DNA from: Pseudofabraea citricarpa
Taxonomy: Eukaryota; Ascomycota; Leotiomycetes; Helotiales; Dermateaceae
NCBI GenBank assembly: GCA_029641185.1
Contig: JAPWGK010000039.1
Span: 62,001-126,000 of the forward strand
Direction of reading: 5' to 3'
Length of the DNA stretch: 64,000 nt
The notes beneath the pieces are model-generated. The model had not been told where the DNA came from. It saw only the letters and a list, made by a program, of their open reading frames with translations, and did no database searches. Below, piece by piece: positions 1 to 12,323 of this stretch (the stretch's first letter is position 1; each line of letters opens with the position of its first letter). The position numbers were made by a program, and so were the translations under genes.

Positions 1-372
1 CTTTCCGTTATCTGAGACCTCCTCGCTAGCCGGAGCCTCCGTGGGATGTAGTTTTAGTAGGTTTGACACGATTCAGCTTGTTGAGAAACCTCTCAAGCAG
101 AGCCACATTTTTTTTATCGAGACGTTTCCATGCTCATGAGGGTATGTGGCCATTTGATAGGCAAGTGCCACTGGTTTGAAATTGCGTATCAATGATGCAA
201 CCATGTGGGCAAGAAATTTGCGAGTGCCGCTGTGATGTCAGACACCCATGGGAGAGACTTGATGAACGTTTCTCGACGATCTTTAGCTATATATACGTCT
301 ATCTCTCCCATTTAATATGTCTTTAATTTCTTACCACAGACTCAAAGCAAAAGAACAAAAATACAAACCAAA
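1..372 (+). promoter_or_regulatory. Upstream region of the NRPS-like reductase gene
   Basis: No coding signal is seen here. A TATA-like run (tatatatac) lies at about 288-296, roughly 80 bases before the ATG at 373, and is followed by a pyrimidine-rich stretch (tctatctctccc), a common arrangement in filamentous fungal promoters. Role assigned by position only. Confidence 0.4.
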
Positions 373-3300
373 ATGGGTTCTATATCTGCTCCTGTTGAAT
401 TCGGACACCGACTCTTGCCAAACGCTGTTGACGACCTCGCTCGCTTCGAGCCACATCGTATATTATATTCAATACCCATTGGTTCAACTGCATCAGATGG
501 CTTTCGCTCTGTCACATCCAGCGAGTTTGCCAACGCTGTCAATCGCGCTGCTTGGTTTCTTGAGAAAACTCTTGGAGGAAGGGGCATCAACTTCGAAACC
601 CTGGGTTACATTGGTCCAAGTAAGTGATTTCATAACCACCATCTAATAATAATAGGACTCTGACCATGTGTAGATGACATAAGATATTTCATTCTCGTAT
701 TAGGAGCAGTGAAAAGTGGATACAAGGTACGTTGACCCCTACCTTATCACAAGCAACAAGTGTCCTGATAGCCCACAGTTATTGCTGAGCTCCACTAGAA
801 ATAGTGTGGAAGGACATATTGCCGTAGCCAAGGCAGCAGATTGTAAGAGATGGCTTGTTCCAGCCGGTGTGAACATCAATTCAATACTGGAGCAGTATCC
901 AATGGAGACTGCCCAAGTCCCAGCTCTTGACTTTTTCCTAGACAAGTCACTGGTTACACCATACAAGTTCAACAAGGACTTCAAGACTTCACGACAAGAA
1001 CCACTCGCCGTCCTACATACCTCTGGTTCTACGGGTCATCCAAAACCCATTGTTTTGACTCATGCCTACGCTGCAGCAATCGATGCCTTCAATAACTGTG
1101 AACCATACGATGGCAATGAACTCATTGCACGAGAATGGTATGGAAAGCGGGTGTATGGATCATTGCCTTTCTTCCACGTAAGTCTCTCTCTCTATCCCTC
1201 TCTACACGTAGTGTGGTGGCTGATATCTAGAATTCATAGGCTGCTGGCTTTTACAGTGGATTAGAGATGGTGATTTTTGGTGGAGCAATCTGTGTTATCA
1301 GCCCTCAGAGCCCGAGTATTCTCTCTGTTGAAGCAATGCTTGACCATGCAGACTTGGACGCCATGTTGGTAGCGCCATCGTAAGTGGTTCCTCATACAAT
1401 GCATCTTGACGATCACTAAACCATGTTACAGAATTCTTCAAGAGGTTTCTGAGTCATCTTCTGTCCTTGAGAAAATGAGTAAAATCGAGTGGGTTTCATT
1501 CGGCGGTGGTAAGTTTACATCCCCTCACGCATTCTCATCTCTGTGTATTTTACTGACCATTCCAGGCCCATTGTCGAAAGCAGCGGGTGACCGAGTGAAC
1601 GATTACTGTAGAGTTTACAGCCTGTTTGGAACAACAGAATGTGGTGTCTTCCCCCTTGTAAAACCACCAAAGGAGGATTGGAACTATTTTAAAATCCACC
1701 CATCGATTGGGGTTGAGCTACGACCACATCCGTCCAACACTTGGGAGATGTTCATTGTGCGTAAGCCTGAATTAGAGGAGCACCAAGCGATCTTTTCAGT
1801 CTTCCCCGACATCGATGAATTTCCTCTACACGATCTCTACGCCAAGCATCCCACGAAGCCGAACCTTTGGGTATACCAAGGTCGAGATGACGATATCTTG
1901 GTGTTATCGAACGGGGAGAAAGTCAATCCAGTATCTATGCAGCATACCATTGAGGAGCACCCAGCAGTCCTTTCCGCCCTCATAGTCGGCCAAGCAAGAT
2001 TCCAGGCAAGCGTAATAATTGAGCCCGCGAGTAAAACTCCAAGCAGCGAAAGAGAAAGGGAAGCGTTGATTGACAGCATCTTTGTCAAGGTTAAAGAAGC
2101 GAACGAAGCTGCTCCTGCACATGCCCAGATTGACCGGCAACACATCATTCTTGCATCTGCAGATAAGCCATTTCAAAGAACTGCAAAGGGCACAGTCACA
2201 AGAAACGCAACTCTCAAAAAATACGAATCCGAGATAGATGATCTCTATGAGAATGCCGACAAGAAATATTTTGCTCGCGGAGTAAGGTACGAAACAACCA
2301 CAGCCGAAAAGCTTCGCGAAGGCATTCGAGCTACGGTACTTTCAATTTCTGGGCTTAAAGAATTTCCAGACAGTGGAGATCTTTTCGCTGCGGGAGTAGA
2401 CTCTTTGCAAGTACTCAGCCTTCAAAAGCAGATACAAGCAGGTCTCGACAGACGGGAAGGCGTCGACTCGAAGCTCATTTATTCAAACCCATCTATCGAC
2501 AGTTTGTCACGGGCCGTCTGGAGACTGCTACATCCAGAAGATGCAACGGCTGATATCTCTTCACTCGATGCCATAACCGCCATGTTCGAAAAATACACCC
2601 AGGACTTACCCAGCAACTCAGGCAATGAAACAAGCGATAACGCGACAGTGATCTTGACAGGCAGTACTGGATCTCTTGGTTCTTACCTGCTCGACACATT
2701 AATGAGCACGAAGCGAGTTACGGAGATTTGGTGCCTCAACAGATCTCACAATGCACAAGAAAGACAGATGCAGAACAGTTTAGAGAGGGGACTTCGCACA
2801 GACTGGGAGGCCCAGAATGTCCACTTTCTCAAAGCGGATCTCTCACAGCCATTACTTGGACTGTCCGAGGACCAATACAACACCATGCTAAAGAGAGCAA
2901 CTCATATCATTCGTAAGTATTTTAGGGAATCGCAGTCCAGATATCAAGCTGACATCAAACACAGACAACCAATGGCAGGTAAATTTCAACGTGCCTCTCT
3001 CCTCATTCGAACCCCACGTCCGCGGCATTCGCCATCTAGTCGACTTCTCGGCCGCTTCAGCACACTCTTCACGAATATTCTTCATATCCTCAGTCAGCGG
3101 GGCTCTCAGCTGGAAGGAGTCAAGACCAGTGCCGGAGGAGATCATCAGGGATTTCACAACAGCTGGTATGGGATACGGAGAGTCAAAACTCGTCTCGGAG
3201 AATATATTAGGAGAGGCTGCAAAACATGGCATTCCTGTTGGTGTTGCGAGAGTCGGCCAGGTTGCCGGCCCAGTGCTGAGAGAAAAGAAGGGAATGTGGA

Positions 3301-3849
3301 ATTTGCAAGAATGGTTACCGACGGTAAGGATAGCTTCCTCTTTCTTGCCATGCTTGCAGACGCATAAGTTCAATACTGATGTTTAAATAGATCGTCAAAT
3401 CCTCAGCCGAGCTTTCGGTACTACCTTCAGATCTGGGAAATATGAACATCATTGAATGGATTCCAGTCGATATTCTCTCTAAGATAGTAGTCGAGCTCAC
3501 ACTCCAAAAGCAATCGCCAGTCTCGGATACGGCGAGATTTTTCCATCTTGTCAATCCCCACGTAACAACCTGGGGGGCTCTGCTTCCCGAAGTTCAAAGC
3601 CGGCTCGGTAAGAAATCTGGCAAGGATTTGAAGATTGTGCCGTTCACGGAATGGGTTGAAGTGTTGAGGCAAGCTGGGACAGACATAGCTGGTCATAAGC
3701 TGTTGGATTTCTTCGAGGCTCTGGGTGCAGAGGTGAAACAGGTGGAGTTTGAGACGAGGGAAACAAAGAATGCTAGTGCGGAGATGCGGAACTTGAAGGC
3801 GGTTGATCGGGACTGTATGGAATTGTGGATGCAACAGTGGGGGATGTAG
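373..3849 (+). CDS. NRPS-like adenylate-forming reductase (A-T-R, carboxylic acid reductase type)
   Basis: Eight exons can be read: 373-619, 674-726, 779-1177, 1240-1379, 1432-1508, 1566-2912, 2965-3323 and 3391-3849. They sum to 3081 nt in one frame, giving 1026 aa, the usual size for this family. Order of domains: an AMP-binding adenylation domain with the P-loop core TSGSTGHPKP (about residue 180), SLFGTTECGVFP, and the later GRDDDILVLSNGEK motif; a carrier domain with the phosphopantetheine serine in GVDSLQ (about 584); and a thioester-reductase domain with NADPH motif TGSTGSLG (about 670) and YGESK (about 824), the catalytic Tyr-Lys of extended SDRs. Known chemistry: such enzymes adenylate an aryl or amino acid, load it on the carrier arm and release it as an aldehyde or alcohol. 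The substrate cannot be read. No condensation domain is present. Permease, ammonium transporter and Zn2Cys6 genes follow downstream. Confidence 0.93.
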
Positions 3850-5514
3850 GACTTTCCGATGAAGATTAGACTTAATAGCTGTATTAAAATACAAAAGTAT
3901 ACCTATATTTCTTACGCAATCAATGGTTCATAATTGAAACTTGGTCTTTCCTATCAGAAATCTAATGCGGGTCGTTGCTGAGCTCCGACAGATTCTGAGG
4001 TAGTAGTAGTTTGGTCGCTTAATTGTCTCGCCTGTTGAAATCGCGTACTTGATTTATGGTGGTATTTGGGAAACATACTTAAAAGCAAGGCAAAGGCTTC
4101 ATTTATGATCTATAGAGATATTACTAGCGCTGGAAACAATTCTGTCTAGAATACGACAGCAATTAGAAGCAAAGTTCTGTTGTAAAGTTAAGTACTTATT
4201 TTGCCGAAGGCCTCCCGGACGACTGATGATTCCTAATATCTCGCTAGCCAACACTTTCTATATTTGTCTTGCCCCATAACCACCCACAGAGCCCGTGCTC
4301 CGATTTCCCTCTTGAATTGTATTACTAGCCAAAAAGGACGTCAAAATGACTGGCAATTAGCTAGTGGTTGTGATGCCTCGACAATCTGGTGAAGAGGGTC
4401 TTGCAAGATCTTTCCCAACACGCCATATAGTCTGAGAGATCTGTGCCGGGTTGCAAAGCAGTTGTTACCCAACGGATGAAGTCACGATGTAGTACTAACC
4501 GCCCACCAAGAGTTTTACCAACGAGTATCCGAAGGCTTGCGCGAAGTTACAAAATTCATTGCGGTGGCTCTTCCCGAGTCCGGGTCCTGTTATCGAGCCG
4601 CTTACAGCAGTGAATCTCAAATCCCAGAGCAAGGTAAACGCACAAAAAGAAAAACAAAGGAAAGAGGTAGAAGAGGAAAGCTCGCGCGCTCTTCCAGTTA
4701 CGCCAAACAAGCAAGCGAGCTCGCGTGTAGCTAAGCGCGTGCGTGTCTACTGCCTACTACTTCAGCTATCCTCCTCCCCTGCAAGGGCCAAAAAAAAGCG
4801 CAAAAAAAGAGGGCCTTGTAAAGGCAGGCAGGCTTCGATAGAAGCTGTGAGGATGTATCTACTGAGATAGGTGGGTTAGCAGGACCGTGTAGTTTATAGT
4901 CTTCACCAGACATGTGAAAGCAGTTTCTTGTAAACAAGAGAGCTCAGCCCTATGTAACCCGGATAAGCGGGAGGACCACTGCGATTGTGTTTGTTGGGGA
5001 AATTTTGCTTATCTTGCTACATGTGGCACCTACGGAGAGCTGTCCGAAGAACTCGCGTATAGATCCGGAATAAATAAGTATAGGTGAATTTTAATGCACA
5101 CCTCCGAGCTTGGCTAATCATGTGCTTGCAGGGGATGATATCTCTACAAGTAAATGAGAATAGGAGTTGGTGAGAGGATATGATATCAACATTGGAGTAT
5201 AAACCGCTCTGAGTAGTTAGTCTAGTGCTAACAATATCCTATGTCTTCCGTTATTTCTGGCGGCGCCAGACAAGACCTCATTTGATATTGCCTATATAGG
5301 GCGGATATGACTTATAGGCAGGGTGTTATCTTCTCAGGAGACCGAGATTAAATTAGTCAGTAGACCACAAGAATGGATATAAAACTAAACTACATGAAGA
5401 TACATAATTTCAAAGTCAAGCTGAATAGAAACCCTCGACGTTCTCCTCCGTTTAAACATCTAACGGCGAGAATTAAAGCAAAACAAGCAAGGCGTACGTC
5501 TGCGACTTGTCCTG
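3850..5514. other. Intergenic, no gene seen
   Basis: About 1.7 kb between the 3' ends of two convergent genes. Short open frames at 4495-4937 have no recognisable protein character (Lys/Arg/Ser-rich low complexity). Nothing else is supported. Confidence 0.6.
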
Positions 5515-7140
5515 TCAGAGACCATCCGAAGCAGGAGGACCTTTATAAACTACACGGCAAATTAGATTCTTATTTCCCCAGCATGTGAAGAAAAGGCGAG
5601 GCGGGGAAAACATACCTTTCCTAGCATAAACAAAGTACCAAACGGCCGCAATGGTCATGAAGCCGACCAAGACAACGGACGCATAATTCATTGTCACGGC
5701 CGTGACGGGCAACGCAGTAGGCATGCTAAACAAGACGACTTCAAAAGCGATCCAGCACAGGGCAACTACGTTAACAATAGGGCCGAGGACAGGACCGACG
5801 TTCCAACGCGCCTTCGACACATCGACGCGTTTATACCACAAGGAGAGACCGATGGGGATGGCGTAAGCAAGCTGCAATGCCATGACACCCACGGAGACGA
5901 AAGCCGTGAAGGCGCTCGTGCTTCCGAGATTGATTAGTCCGAGGAGCATCTGAACGACGGTTGTAAGGACAAGGGCCCAGAACGGCACCCCGAGCGAAGG
6001 AGATACACGCGAGAATAACGCCGAGCCGGGGATGGCTTGGTCGCGTGCGAATGCCCATGTGCAGCGCGAGGCGGCGACGGTGATGCTGATGGAGCAGAAT
6101 AAAGTGATGGCTAAGACGAGGAACGTCAGGCCTAATCCGCCGCCTGGAGTACCCATAACGCGGTGGAAGATATATGGAAGTGCTTGGGCACTCGGGGCGC
6201 CTAGCACGTCTTCTAATGGTGGCATGGTCGCGCAGATGGGGATGATGAAGAATAGACCCGCGAACCCGCCTACGGGCACACAGAGCGAAATGGCTTTGGG
6301 CACTTTGATTGCTGGGTCGCTGACTTCTTCGGCCATGGATGAGATCATCCCAATGGCCGAGAAGGTATATGCAGCTGGGAGAAGACCAATGAAGAATGTG
6401 AAGCCGCCCCAGCCGGAGAATGAAGTATCATAGTGTCCAAGTGTGTAGCTGGCACTGTGTCGGCCGGCTTTAGCCTCCACAGACAGAGCAATCAGAATGA
6501 TCAGGATGCTGAGAGCTGTCCATGCAGCGCAAATGGTATCGACCATTGGCAGGAACCTATTCCCGAAAGCGCAGACCACGAACGATATAAGACAGATAGC
6601 ATAGAATATAAGCAAGACTTGCCAATCAGTCGGCGCAAAGTCAGGATGGTAAATAGCCACTGTTGCAGAGATGAGTGAAGCAAATCCGAAATTGACTGAT
6701 AGTGTAATCGTCCAGTTGCCAATGAGCCATACCCAACCCGTGATGAAGGACAGAATGGTCTTGTATTTATGTGCGACTTGGAAGGACCAATAATATGGGC
6801 CGGCAGAGGTTGGGTATTTGGACGCAAGCTCACTAAGTGACAGAGCTACACACTCATCCAAAACCAGAACGAGAAGCCAGCCGACGAAGATGGAGAGCTG
6901 GCCGCCACCATAAATGGCGCTGATGAGAGGTCCGCCCTCGCCATATGGAATCGCAGCAATTGCAAGGGACTGGAAGAGAAGCGTGAACAGTGAGCGATTG
7001 CGTCGTAGCTCTGGCGTATATCCCAATACTGTCAAGGAATCGGGATCATAGACATCTCCGGTAGTCTCAACATCTGGACCGGTGTGATGCGTGGGGATTT
7101 TCTCAACGGAAGAATCAGTGGTTGCGACCGCGTCTGTCAT
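5515..7140 (-). CDS. APC-superfamily amino acid/GABA/choline-type permease
   Basis: The start ATG is at 7140. One intron near the 3' end, 5550-5615 (GTATGT...GTGTAG), joins YARK to VYKGPPASDGL. This gives 519 aa, whereas reading through it adds an atypical cysteine-rich tail. The protein has a polar N-terminus of about 45 residues followed by roughly twelve hydrophobic segments. Family marks include the TM1 region with IPYGEGGPLISAIYGGG, the loop YPTSAGPYYW, and EEVSDPAIKVPKAI in the central cytoplasmic loop. These fit the fungal amino acid/choline permease group (Uga4/Hnm1-like), which imports amines or amino acids by proton symport at the plasma membrane. The substrate is not decidable from sequence. 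It is convergent with the reductase gene upstream and co-oriented with the ammonium transporter and Zn2Cys6 genes, so co-regulation is possible but unproven. Confidence 0.9.
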   Translation of the reverse strand: MTDAVATTDSSVEKIPTHHTGPDVETTGDVYDPDSLTVLGYTPELRRNRSLFTLLFQSLAIAAIPYGEGGPLISAIYGGGQLSIFVGWLLVLVLDECVALSLSELASKYPTSAGPYYWSFQVAHKYKTILSFITGWVWLIGNWTITLSVNFGFASLISATVAIYHPDFAPTDWQVLLIFYAICLISFVVCAFGNRFLPMVDTICAAWTALSILIILIALSVEAKAGRHSASYTLGHYDTSFSGWGGFTFFIGLLPAAYTFSAIGMISSMAEEVSDPAIKVPKAISLCVPVGGFAGLFFIIPICATMPPLEDVLGAPSAQALPYIFHRVMGTPGGGLGLTFLVLAITLFCSISITVAASRCTWAFARDQAIPGSALFSRVSPSLGVPFWALVLTTVVQMLLGLINLGSTSAFTAFVSVGVMALQLAYAIPIGLSLWYKRVDVSKARWNVGPVLGPIVNVVALCWIAFEVVLFSMPTALPVTAVTMNYASVVLVGFMTIAAVWYFVYARKGMFSPPRLFFTCWGNKNLICRVVYKGPPASDGL

Positions 7141-8134
7141 CGTTGCCGTGAGTTGATTAATGGAAACTCAATAAGTTTGATTTGTACTTTGGAATATGTG
7201 TGAATATGTGTAAACACGTGAAAAGTCGAATTGTGGAAATGTAGACATGCGGTGTTGATCAAAGACCTCAAGGTTGGCCAACCCGAGATTATACCAGCGA
7301 TGCTGACAGTGAGGGGTAAGGCTGGCTGAAAAGGATTATGGTAACACGACCGTCCTACACGCGATGGTGGTGAAGCGTGAGATTTGTACAGTAGAGGGAC
7401 ACAAGAGGACGACAAAAGGCAAAAGAAAAACCTTGAACATGCTTCACTTATCAGGAGTTTTTGCGATGTCGCCAGCGCCCCTTCATGCCACAAATTTAAT
7501 TCCCACCAGCAGGGACGGCTATATCCATGGCCTGCGTATTGATACACATCAAGATTGCCTCCGTCGTGCAATCAAGCATCACAAGGCATGCTTATCGTCA
7601 GCACATTCATCCAATAACAAGGCTGGGCAAGATGCTTGAAATGTATGAGCAATAGTTTCATCAATCACAGCTCCTGGAGTTGTGGATATATTAACTTGAT
7701 TGGGCCAGTCTGGTGGCCCAGATAACTGCCGAAGTGAGCTTAGTTTATCTTTGGGCGTGCTGATGTCTGAAGCTGGTTTAGCGACGGGTCGCATCAGGGG
7801 GGACGAACTGCAGATAAGGAACCCGAAATGCGGAGAGAGCTTGAGCTTTGACAGCTCGTGGGGGTCAAGGCCTTGCACGCTGGAATTGAGTCTGCAAAAC
7901 TGCTGATGATAATTGATTGGTGTAAAAAGAAGGAGACCTGCAATATATATCTACAGTAGAGATGAGCTCTTCTAAAGTTTGACCCGATTCCAAACCTTTA
8001 CCGAAGGGGTTTGGCCGTCGCCGTCTGTGATGCGAATAAGGTTTTTCGAGAGGGGTCGAGGTTAATTTGCATCCATTCCGGAATTGGTGCTTCTTTCCCG
8101 GCGGCAGCTCGTTAGACTTGTGTGGATGTCAATA
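7141..8134. other. Intergenic / promoter of the permease
   Basis: About 1 kb with no supported gene. It lies upstream of the permease and downstream of the ammonium transporter, both on the minus strand. Short open frames (for example around 7364-7878) carry no recognisable motif. Confidence 0.5.
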
Positions 8135-9645
8135 TCAATTGAGCGCAACGCCATTAGATATCGGGTGATACTCTTCTTCGCTCTCCCATTTCGTTTCCAC
8201 AAGAGACTCTTCCATCTGAGCAGCATCCATGCCTGACATTATATCGCTATCGATTGTTAGTCCATCTCCCAATAGTCGACATAGCTCAAGACTCACTCAT
8301 CGGTAGACAAGACCTCCAATCCGGGCACACAATCGATGAGTGCAATAATCACGTAAGAAGCGACGAAGGACCACGTGAAGCCGATTACCGCTTCCAAAAC
8401 CTGGATCCCGAGCTGCTTGATGTTCCCATCAAAGATAACACCGCCTTTTATCTCTGTGAACCCGTCATAAAAAGCAACTTCTTTTCTGGCAAAGAGACCT
8501 GTAGCGATAGTTCCAACGAATCCGCCGCAGCAGTGCGTGGCAAATGTATCACCGCAATCCACCCACCGCCATCTACGTGCGAAGTCTGTGAACTTGATAC
8601 GTAAAGCCTGGCGACAGATGAAAGCACCTCCTACACCAAAGAAGAATGCTGTTGGGAGGTCGATAAATCCTGCAGATGGGGTGATGAGAACAAGTCCTGC
8701 AATGGCTCCCATGAAAGTCGAATCCAGTGACCATCTACCAGTCTCATAATACGTTATGAGTGCCCAAGTAGTGGCGCCACCTGATGCACAAAGATTCGTT
8801 ACACACATGGCCATTATTGACTTGAAATTCAATGATAGAGTAGTACCGGCATCGAAAGCCAACCACGAGTTCCAGATGATGACCAGCGCCAGAAGTTGTG
8901 CCCAAGAGCTGCCAGGTCGATGAAGTCTCAAGTGAGAAGGGTTCCGAATAGCAGACTTTCGCGAACGAGCAAGTGGGTAGGACAAATAGATACTAAGAGC
9001 TGAGGCTGTAGCTCCAGAGCAAATGTGCACAGGAGTTCCTCCAGCAAAGTCTAAGACTCCCATCTGGCCTAGGAAACCCGTGTCTGACCACACCATGTGT
9101 GCCATAGGACAGTAGACAAACGTAGCCCAGAGCTAAGTAATGTCAACCGGAAAGAACATCAAGAAGATGAGTGTGCACTCACAAATATGAAAGGTATTAG
9201 GGGTAATACTCTCCCACGTTCACATGCGCCACCGATTGAGATCGCACAAACCGTTGCACAGAATATCAATTGAAATTCGCTGAAGAGAATTGCCGGTATT
9301 GTGCCTACGGGATCGGCCAGGACACCACGATGGAAAGCATACTTGAGATCCCCGACAACGCCAGAACCTTCTCCATAGGCTAAAGAGTAGCCAACAATAA
9401 ACCATTGGATTGTGCAGCATGAAATGGCCAGCAACGAAGGGTAGAAAGACGCCATTCCATTGCGTTTGTGTGAGTAGCCACTCTTAATCTCTGTCAGTAG
9501 ATTACATCTCAAGGTATTGAGAACTTACATATCCCAAACCAACTGCTGGTATGATTGGCCAGCAAAATACACTACAGACCAGAATAAACGCAGTATCGGT
9601 CTTATCGCATGCTTCCCATGCACTTAGGACCGCTGAGGCTGCCAT
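8135..9645 (-). CDS. Ammonium transporter, Mep/Amt family
   Basis: Exons read on the minus strand: 9645-9529, 9482-9183, 9132-8297 and 8246-8135, with introns of 46-50 bp. This gives 454 aa from the ATG at 9645. The Amt signature DFAGGTPVHICSGATAS is present with its pore histidine, and the second pore histidine lies in the DTFATHCCGG segment, so both twin-His positions look intact. Other conserved pieces are FIVGYSLAYGEG and GGACERGRVLPLIPF. The acidic C-terminal tail (MEESLVETKWESEEE) is recovered only by splicing the last 50-bp intron; reading through would stop at STDE. Such proteins carry ammonium across the plasma membrane and are usually nitrogen-repressed. The N-terminus is uncertain: the frame stays open to about 9699 without an ATG, so a short upstream exon may exist. 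Confidence 0.9.
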
Positions 9646-10591
9646 CTTATTGCGTGTGATGCCGACAGCACCACTAGGAACGAATGCAGACAATAGCAAA
9701 AGTTTGGCTGTTCATGCACAGACTGCCAGGTAAAATATACTTTAGAAACTTCAACTCAACATTTATTCTCTCTCTGAAGTTGGTTGTTGTCTTATCAGTG
9801 TCTTGGGAAATTGATTGGGCCCCCTTCCTTGGTTTTCGGCCATTCCCAAAGAGGCAGCATGACGGGCCAACATCTCCTTGACGCGCCACCGGCGCCGCAA
9901 ATACCAAATACTACAAGACTGGTAATTTCGTTGCCCATTTATTCTTACACGAATCTATCAAAATTATTCTCAAGCAGGAATAACTGTATTTCTTCAAAAA
10001 CTTTAGGAGTGATTGACAGAGGCGCATCCTCGCTTATTTCATGTCGTAACTCCATCTCCCGGCTGATTATCAGGCGCTAAGTAAGATTTTGGAATCTTGT
10101 ACCACTTTGGAGGGAATAGCTGAGAATGTTCAACTAGCCAAGAACCCCATAATTACCTAGCATAGCTGCATTGTCACACATTGAGTGTTCTATGAGGAAG
10201 ATCAGTCTTTGATCAACAGATCTTTCGCAAACGCAGACTATCTGGAAGATTGGGTAAAATTTCCATATACCAGCTAGCTCATCCATTTAGGAAGTGAATC
10301 TCAAAGCTGTACTTTGCAGGTGAATCATGTAGTTGGGCTTTGCAGGCTCTGGCTGCAGATTGGGTAGTATTCGATCCAAGTACGTGTGGATTTCAATCTT
10401 CATGTCTAGTATTCGAAACAACATGGGTTTGATCCAACCTGCCGAATATGCCATCATGTAATTTGGTGGCAGCGTGTATTAATGTTAAATACGCTGGCTC
10501 ACCTTGTCCAGACAAAAACAATAAAACTGGCCCATCTTTGGACTTCGCCAAATTGTCTGCTACTCCCGGACCAGTTTTGGTGGCACCTATC
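9646..10591. other. Intergenic; may hold a first exon of the ammonium transporter
   Basis: No complete gene is seen. The reading frame of the transporter's first exon continues upstream to about 9699 (AFVPSGAVGITRN) before a stop, which hints at an acceptor site and a short additional 5' exon somewhere here; I could not fix its limits. Confidence 0.4.
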
Positions 10592-11935
10592 TCAGAATAG
10601 GCACGTGAGATTTGCAATTTCTCCAAAGTACTTCCACCAAGATGTTTCCAAGTACGGCTTATCGTGATCTATTCTACTCCAAACCCCCTCGAAGAATTCC
10701 TCATATGTTCGTAAACTTCCAAACGACAGGTAGGCGCCTGTACTTGAGATCCTCCTTCGGATTTCCCGTCTTTGTTCGTCTTTCATGCAGTGAGATCCAA
10801 TGATCAACAGCGGGAACAGAATGCAGTGGTGAAGATTTTCCGTAAGCACTGTGCTTGCAATTATGTCCATACTACCTGTAACAGCTTGTTGAATTAGATG
10901 GTAATCCACACCAAGACCACTGAGAGCTCTGTACAGATATATCGAGGCTGCATAGCGCCACACGGTGCAGAATGAAGCCCAGGATGCAATTTCTGGGTCT
11001 GGATCTTCATTATCAGCTCGGTGGGACGCCTGCTGTTCCAAGGCCATCTGAACAGATAGCAGTACGCCTATAGGCACAACGCTCTTTGTGTGGTAAATCT
11101 CATGACCGAGAGTAGCTAATTGAGAAAATATCGCCATAGTCTCTAGGAAGTCATCGTTCGGTTTAACGTTACCCCACCAAGGCTCGGAGTCACCAAAAGC
11201 TGCCCAGAGAGGAGCATCAAGGAATGGTTTTTCGCCTATCAGAAGAGCGTGTGTAAGATCCATTGTAGAAAAAATAGATAGCATCATAATCGGAAGCTCG
11301 GGTTTCGTTTCCAATATGCCTGGTACACCTCCCCATTGATTCAGAATAGCCTTCCCACCGACGATGTGAAGATGACTCGCTGCGTCTTCTTTGCCCTGTT
11401 GCTCAATGATACCATCCAACATGCATAGTAGCACATTCGCATAGAATAGCGAGTTGTTCATATCTGCAGTATGGCTTGCCATTAAGTGCTTCCTAAACAT
11501 CCGAATGGCATGCTTGCGGTCTTGGGATTTCGTTAAGGACGATGCTGCATTCTGACTAGAATGGCGATAGCTTTCGTGAGCAGCTCCCATTGCAACCACA
11601 GACTGTAGTAGAAGTGGATCTCTGGCCAATACCTGCAAATCGAATCGTGGACTGGTATTGGACATGTTAAACCGTGGGAGTATTTCATGTTGAAAGTAGA
11701 GGAGGTGATGGTCGGTATTCTTTCGTATAGTGGGAGGGCGAGAGAGGGGGATTTTCTGGCCGGCCAATCGACCCCTCGAAGCAACACAGTCTGTCCATCT
11801 CAATCGAACCTTGCCATAGTCGCAGGCCCGTCCTGTGTTGGCGCATTTCGCACAAGAGGGCTGGCCGAGGTCGCAGATAACTCGTCGCTCCTTGCAAGCC
11901 CAGCAAGATCCCTCGACAGTCCGGATTCGGGGCAT
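10592..11935 (-). CDS. Zn2Cys6 transcription factor
   Basis: A single open frame of 447 aa starts at the ATG at 11935. The N-terminus carries a complete binuclear zinc cluster with cysteines at residues 11, 14, 21, 28, 31 and 38 (spacing C-x2-C-x6-C-x6-C-x2-C-x6-C) and basic residues KERR between the second and third. The remaining approximately 390 residues are helical and resemble the fungal-specific transcription factor domain found in regulators without a long linker. It would bind DNA in the nucleus; targets are unknown. It is divergent from the DUF4202 gene across 388 bp and lies downstream of the transporter genes, so it is a candidate local regulator for the 0.3-12 kb set, by position only. 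Confidence 0.92.
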   Translation of the reverse strand: MPRIRTVEGSCWACKERRVICDLGQPSCAKCANTGRACDYGKVRLRWTDCVASRGRLAGQKIPLSRPPTIRKNTDHHLLYFQHEILPRFNMSNTSPRFDLQVLARDPLLLQSVVAMGAAHESYRHSSQNAASSLTKSQDRKHAIRMFRKHLMASHTADMNNSLFYANVLLCMLDGIIEQQGKEDAASHLHIVGGKAILNQWGGVPGILETKPELPIMMLSIFSTMDLTHALLIGEKPFLDAPLWAAFGDSEPWWGNVKPNDDFLETMAIFSQLATLGHEIYHTKSVVPIGVLLSVQMALEQQASHRADNEDPDPEIASWASFCTVWRYAASIYLYRALSGLGVDYHLIQQAVTGSMDIIASTVLTENLHHCILFPLLIIGSHCMKDEQRREIRRRISSTGAYLSFGSLRTYEEFFEGVWSRIDHDKPYLETSWWKYFGEIANLTCLF

Positions 11936-12323
11936 AGTCAGTTATGCCACATGCATTTCTAGCTGCAAACGCATTGAGAGGCATCGATATCAGTTTGCAT
12001 GAGCAGGAGGAGGAGGAGGGCTGCGACTGTGATGTTGCTTGGGGGTTGAGGTCTTCTTATCAAGGACTTCGCTTGGCTCGTATGCGCGATAAGGTTGCGA
12101 GATGTTTGCGATTGGAGTCACGTGGAGGGGGTCTGGACCATGATCAAAATATCAAAATCCAAGAATCCTCGGCCTCGACCCCGCAGCCACAGCCCTCAGC
12201 CGCAGCCCTATCCTACATCTGATCAATAGCAGGACGCCAATTCATCATCCGCAATCCCACGATGCTGCCGATTTATGCATCCTCGCACCCACAACCCCAC
12301 GAACAACTCCGACATCATCGACC
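11936..12323. promoter_or_regulatory. Bidirectional promoter region
   Basis: A 388-bp divergent intergenic region between the Zn2Cys6 gene (-) and the DUF4202 gene (+). It contains a GAG-rich run (gaggaggaggagg at about 12006) and pyrimidine-rich DNA before the ATG at 12324. No specific operator is identified. Confidence 0.4.

Noticed and set aside
4495..4937. Open frames on both strands in the gap after the NRPS-like gene
   Set aside because: Short, overlapping and compositionally simple, with no recognisable motif.
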